DNA from: Curtobacterium sp. MCPF17_052
Lineage (GTDB): Bacteria; Actinomycetota; Actinomycetes; Actinomycetales; Microbacteriaceae
Length of the DNA stretch: 64,000 nt
Assembly (NCBI RefSeq): GCF_003234085.1
Contig: NZ_QKSD01000003.1
Location: 186,001-250,000, forward strand
Direction: 5' to 3'
A model generated the notes under the pieces. It saw only the letters and a program-made list of their open reading frames with translations, did no database searches and had not been told where the DNA came from. Positions 63,426 to 64,000 of this stretch are shown here, one piece after another (the first letter of the stretch is position 1; every line of letters begins with the position of its first letter). Both the position numbers and the translations under genes were made by a program.

Positions 63426-63682
63426 CCGCACACGAGCGGCACCGGCGCCCGGCCCCGCCACCGACCCCGGCGCCGGGGCTCCGTCCGGCCTCAGCGTCCA
63501 GCGGGGCCCACGGGCCGGTGAGTTCCGTGGGCTGCACCGCCGGACGACCATCGGCGTTCCTGATCCGAACGCGATGGTGCACTCATCGTTCCACCTGCGC
63601 ACCTTTTTGTCACCCGTGACGAATCCGCTCCGCACGACCACGGTGCCGCCGCGAGAACGAGGCCGTGCCGCCCGGGAACGAG

Positions 63683-63715
63683 GATGCGCCCCCGCAACGA
63701 GTGCGGGGGCGCATC
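63683..63715. terminator. GATGCGCCCCCGCA hairpin
   Basis: Arms GATGCGCCCCCGCA and TGCGGGGGCGCATC with a five-base loop, about 260 bases behind the flavin oxidoreductase gene. Possible terminator. Confidence 0.5.
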
Positions 63716-63752
63716 AGGACGCATCAGGACCACCGGGGCGTCATCGGCCGGA

Positions 63753-63971
63753 TCAGGAGGCCGCGACACTCGCTCGGCAGTCCTTGTTCGATGCGTGCGC
63801 CGACGGTAACCAGCCGACTGGCGCACCCCCGATCGTACCGATGCGACCGGGCACGGTGCGGAAAGTGGACGGAATCACAGCCTCCTGGCGCGCTCCAGTC
63901 CGAGGGTCACGGACGTCGTCTGCCCACCTCCAGCCCGGCCGGTACCGCCCGTACCTGGCTGCGTCCACCAC
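63753..63971 (-). pseudogene. possible cupin-like fragment
   Basis: A short minus-strand frame contains GRYRPGWRWADDVRDPRTG, which resembles the opening strand pattern of cupin-fold proteins (FxPGWRWSEHVKP). The following residues do not continue the fold, and the frame ends soon after. It may be a decayed gene or chance; low confidence. Confidence 0.25.
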
Positions 63972-64000
63972 CGGCAGGGCAGGATGGGCGTGACCCGACC

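Larger units (their letters stand above)
63426..64000. other. right-end stretch without a certain gene
   Basis: No intact gene is seen between the oxidoreductase stop and the window edge. Two GC-rich hairpins and a doubtful minus-strand frame (63753-63971) are the only structures. Two direct copies of GCATCAGGAC lie side by side at 63711-63730. Confidence 0.45.

Overview
The window is a high-GC actinobacterial chromosome segment. Codon use is GC-rich, GTG and TTG starts are frequent, and the content (NrdHIEF class Ib ribonucleotide reductase, DUF3516 helicase, MesD/MesX methionine synthase, DUF6458 and alternate-signal exported proteins) fits the Microbacteriaceae, most likely Curtobacterium or a close relative. 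The genus is an inference. No rRNA, tRNA, CRISPR array, integrase or transposase was found.

Layout. 1-18 kb: ordinary chromosome. It holds a Tat-exported GH16 glucanase (cut by the window edge), two DHA2 drug exporters, an XRE regulator divergent from a methionine aminopeptidase, and a split 5-oxoproline utilisation set: pxpABC on the plus strand, and DUF969/DUF979 membrane proteins with DUF2891 on the minus strand next to a GntR regulator. A TTGTT-N-AACAA palindrome lies at both the pxpA and the DUF969 promoters, so one regulon is likely. A phospholipase D-like protein, an SDR with a zinc ribbon, MOSC and Nudix proteins follow. 18-24 kb: an ECF sigma factor with a membrane partner, a PRISE-type reductase, and a LysR regulator divergent from mesX-mesD (folate-independent methionine synthase).

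24-44 kb is an accessory, conflict-rich region. Directly behind mesD sits a minus-strand operon resembling sdpC-A-B-I of Bacillus: a small exported cationic peptide, a DUF5819 protein, an HTTM/SdpB-like membrane protein, a beta-lactamase-fold serine hydrolase and an SdpI-like protein. After it come a DUF1023 hydrolase toxin candidate and a 1726-residue RHS/YD-repeat toxin candidate. The two have related N-termini, and each is followed by a lipoprotein gene that could be its immunity partner. Between them lie decayed duplications: at least five partial copies of the mesD 3' end, two remnants of the lipoprotein gene, two PRC-like paralogues, a duplicated gene end, a RES-like broken ORF and several other pseudogenes. 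The pattern suggests cargo has accumulated repeatedly behind mesD.

44.6-49.1 kb has visibly lower GC and carries one very large gene. Its roughly 820-residue N-terminal part is unrecognised and is fused to a C-terminal KptA/Tpt1 RNA 2'-phosphotransferase domain with all four catalytic residues present. A truncated second copy of nrdF lies immediately behind it. 50-64 kb returns to core chromosome: nrdHIEF with two NrdR boxes, an MFS transporter, an aldo/keto reductase, paired PH-like membrane proteins, RNase HI, a DUF3516 helicase and an LLM flavin oxidoreductase.

Throughout the window, palindromes built on a GGAGGC[AG]CGG arm recur. Some are at gene ends, but others are between divergent genes and one is inside the nrdE-nrdF gap, so they are not all simple terminators.
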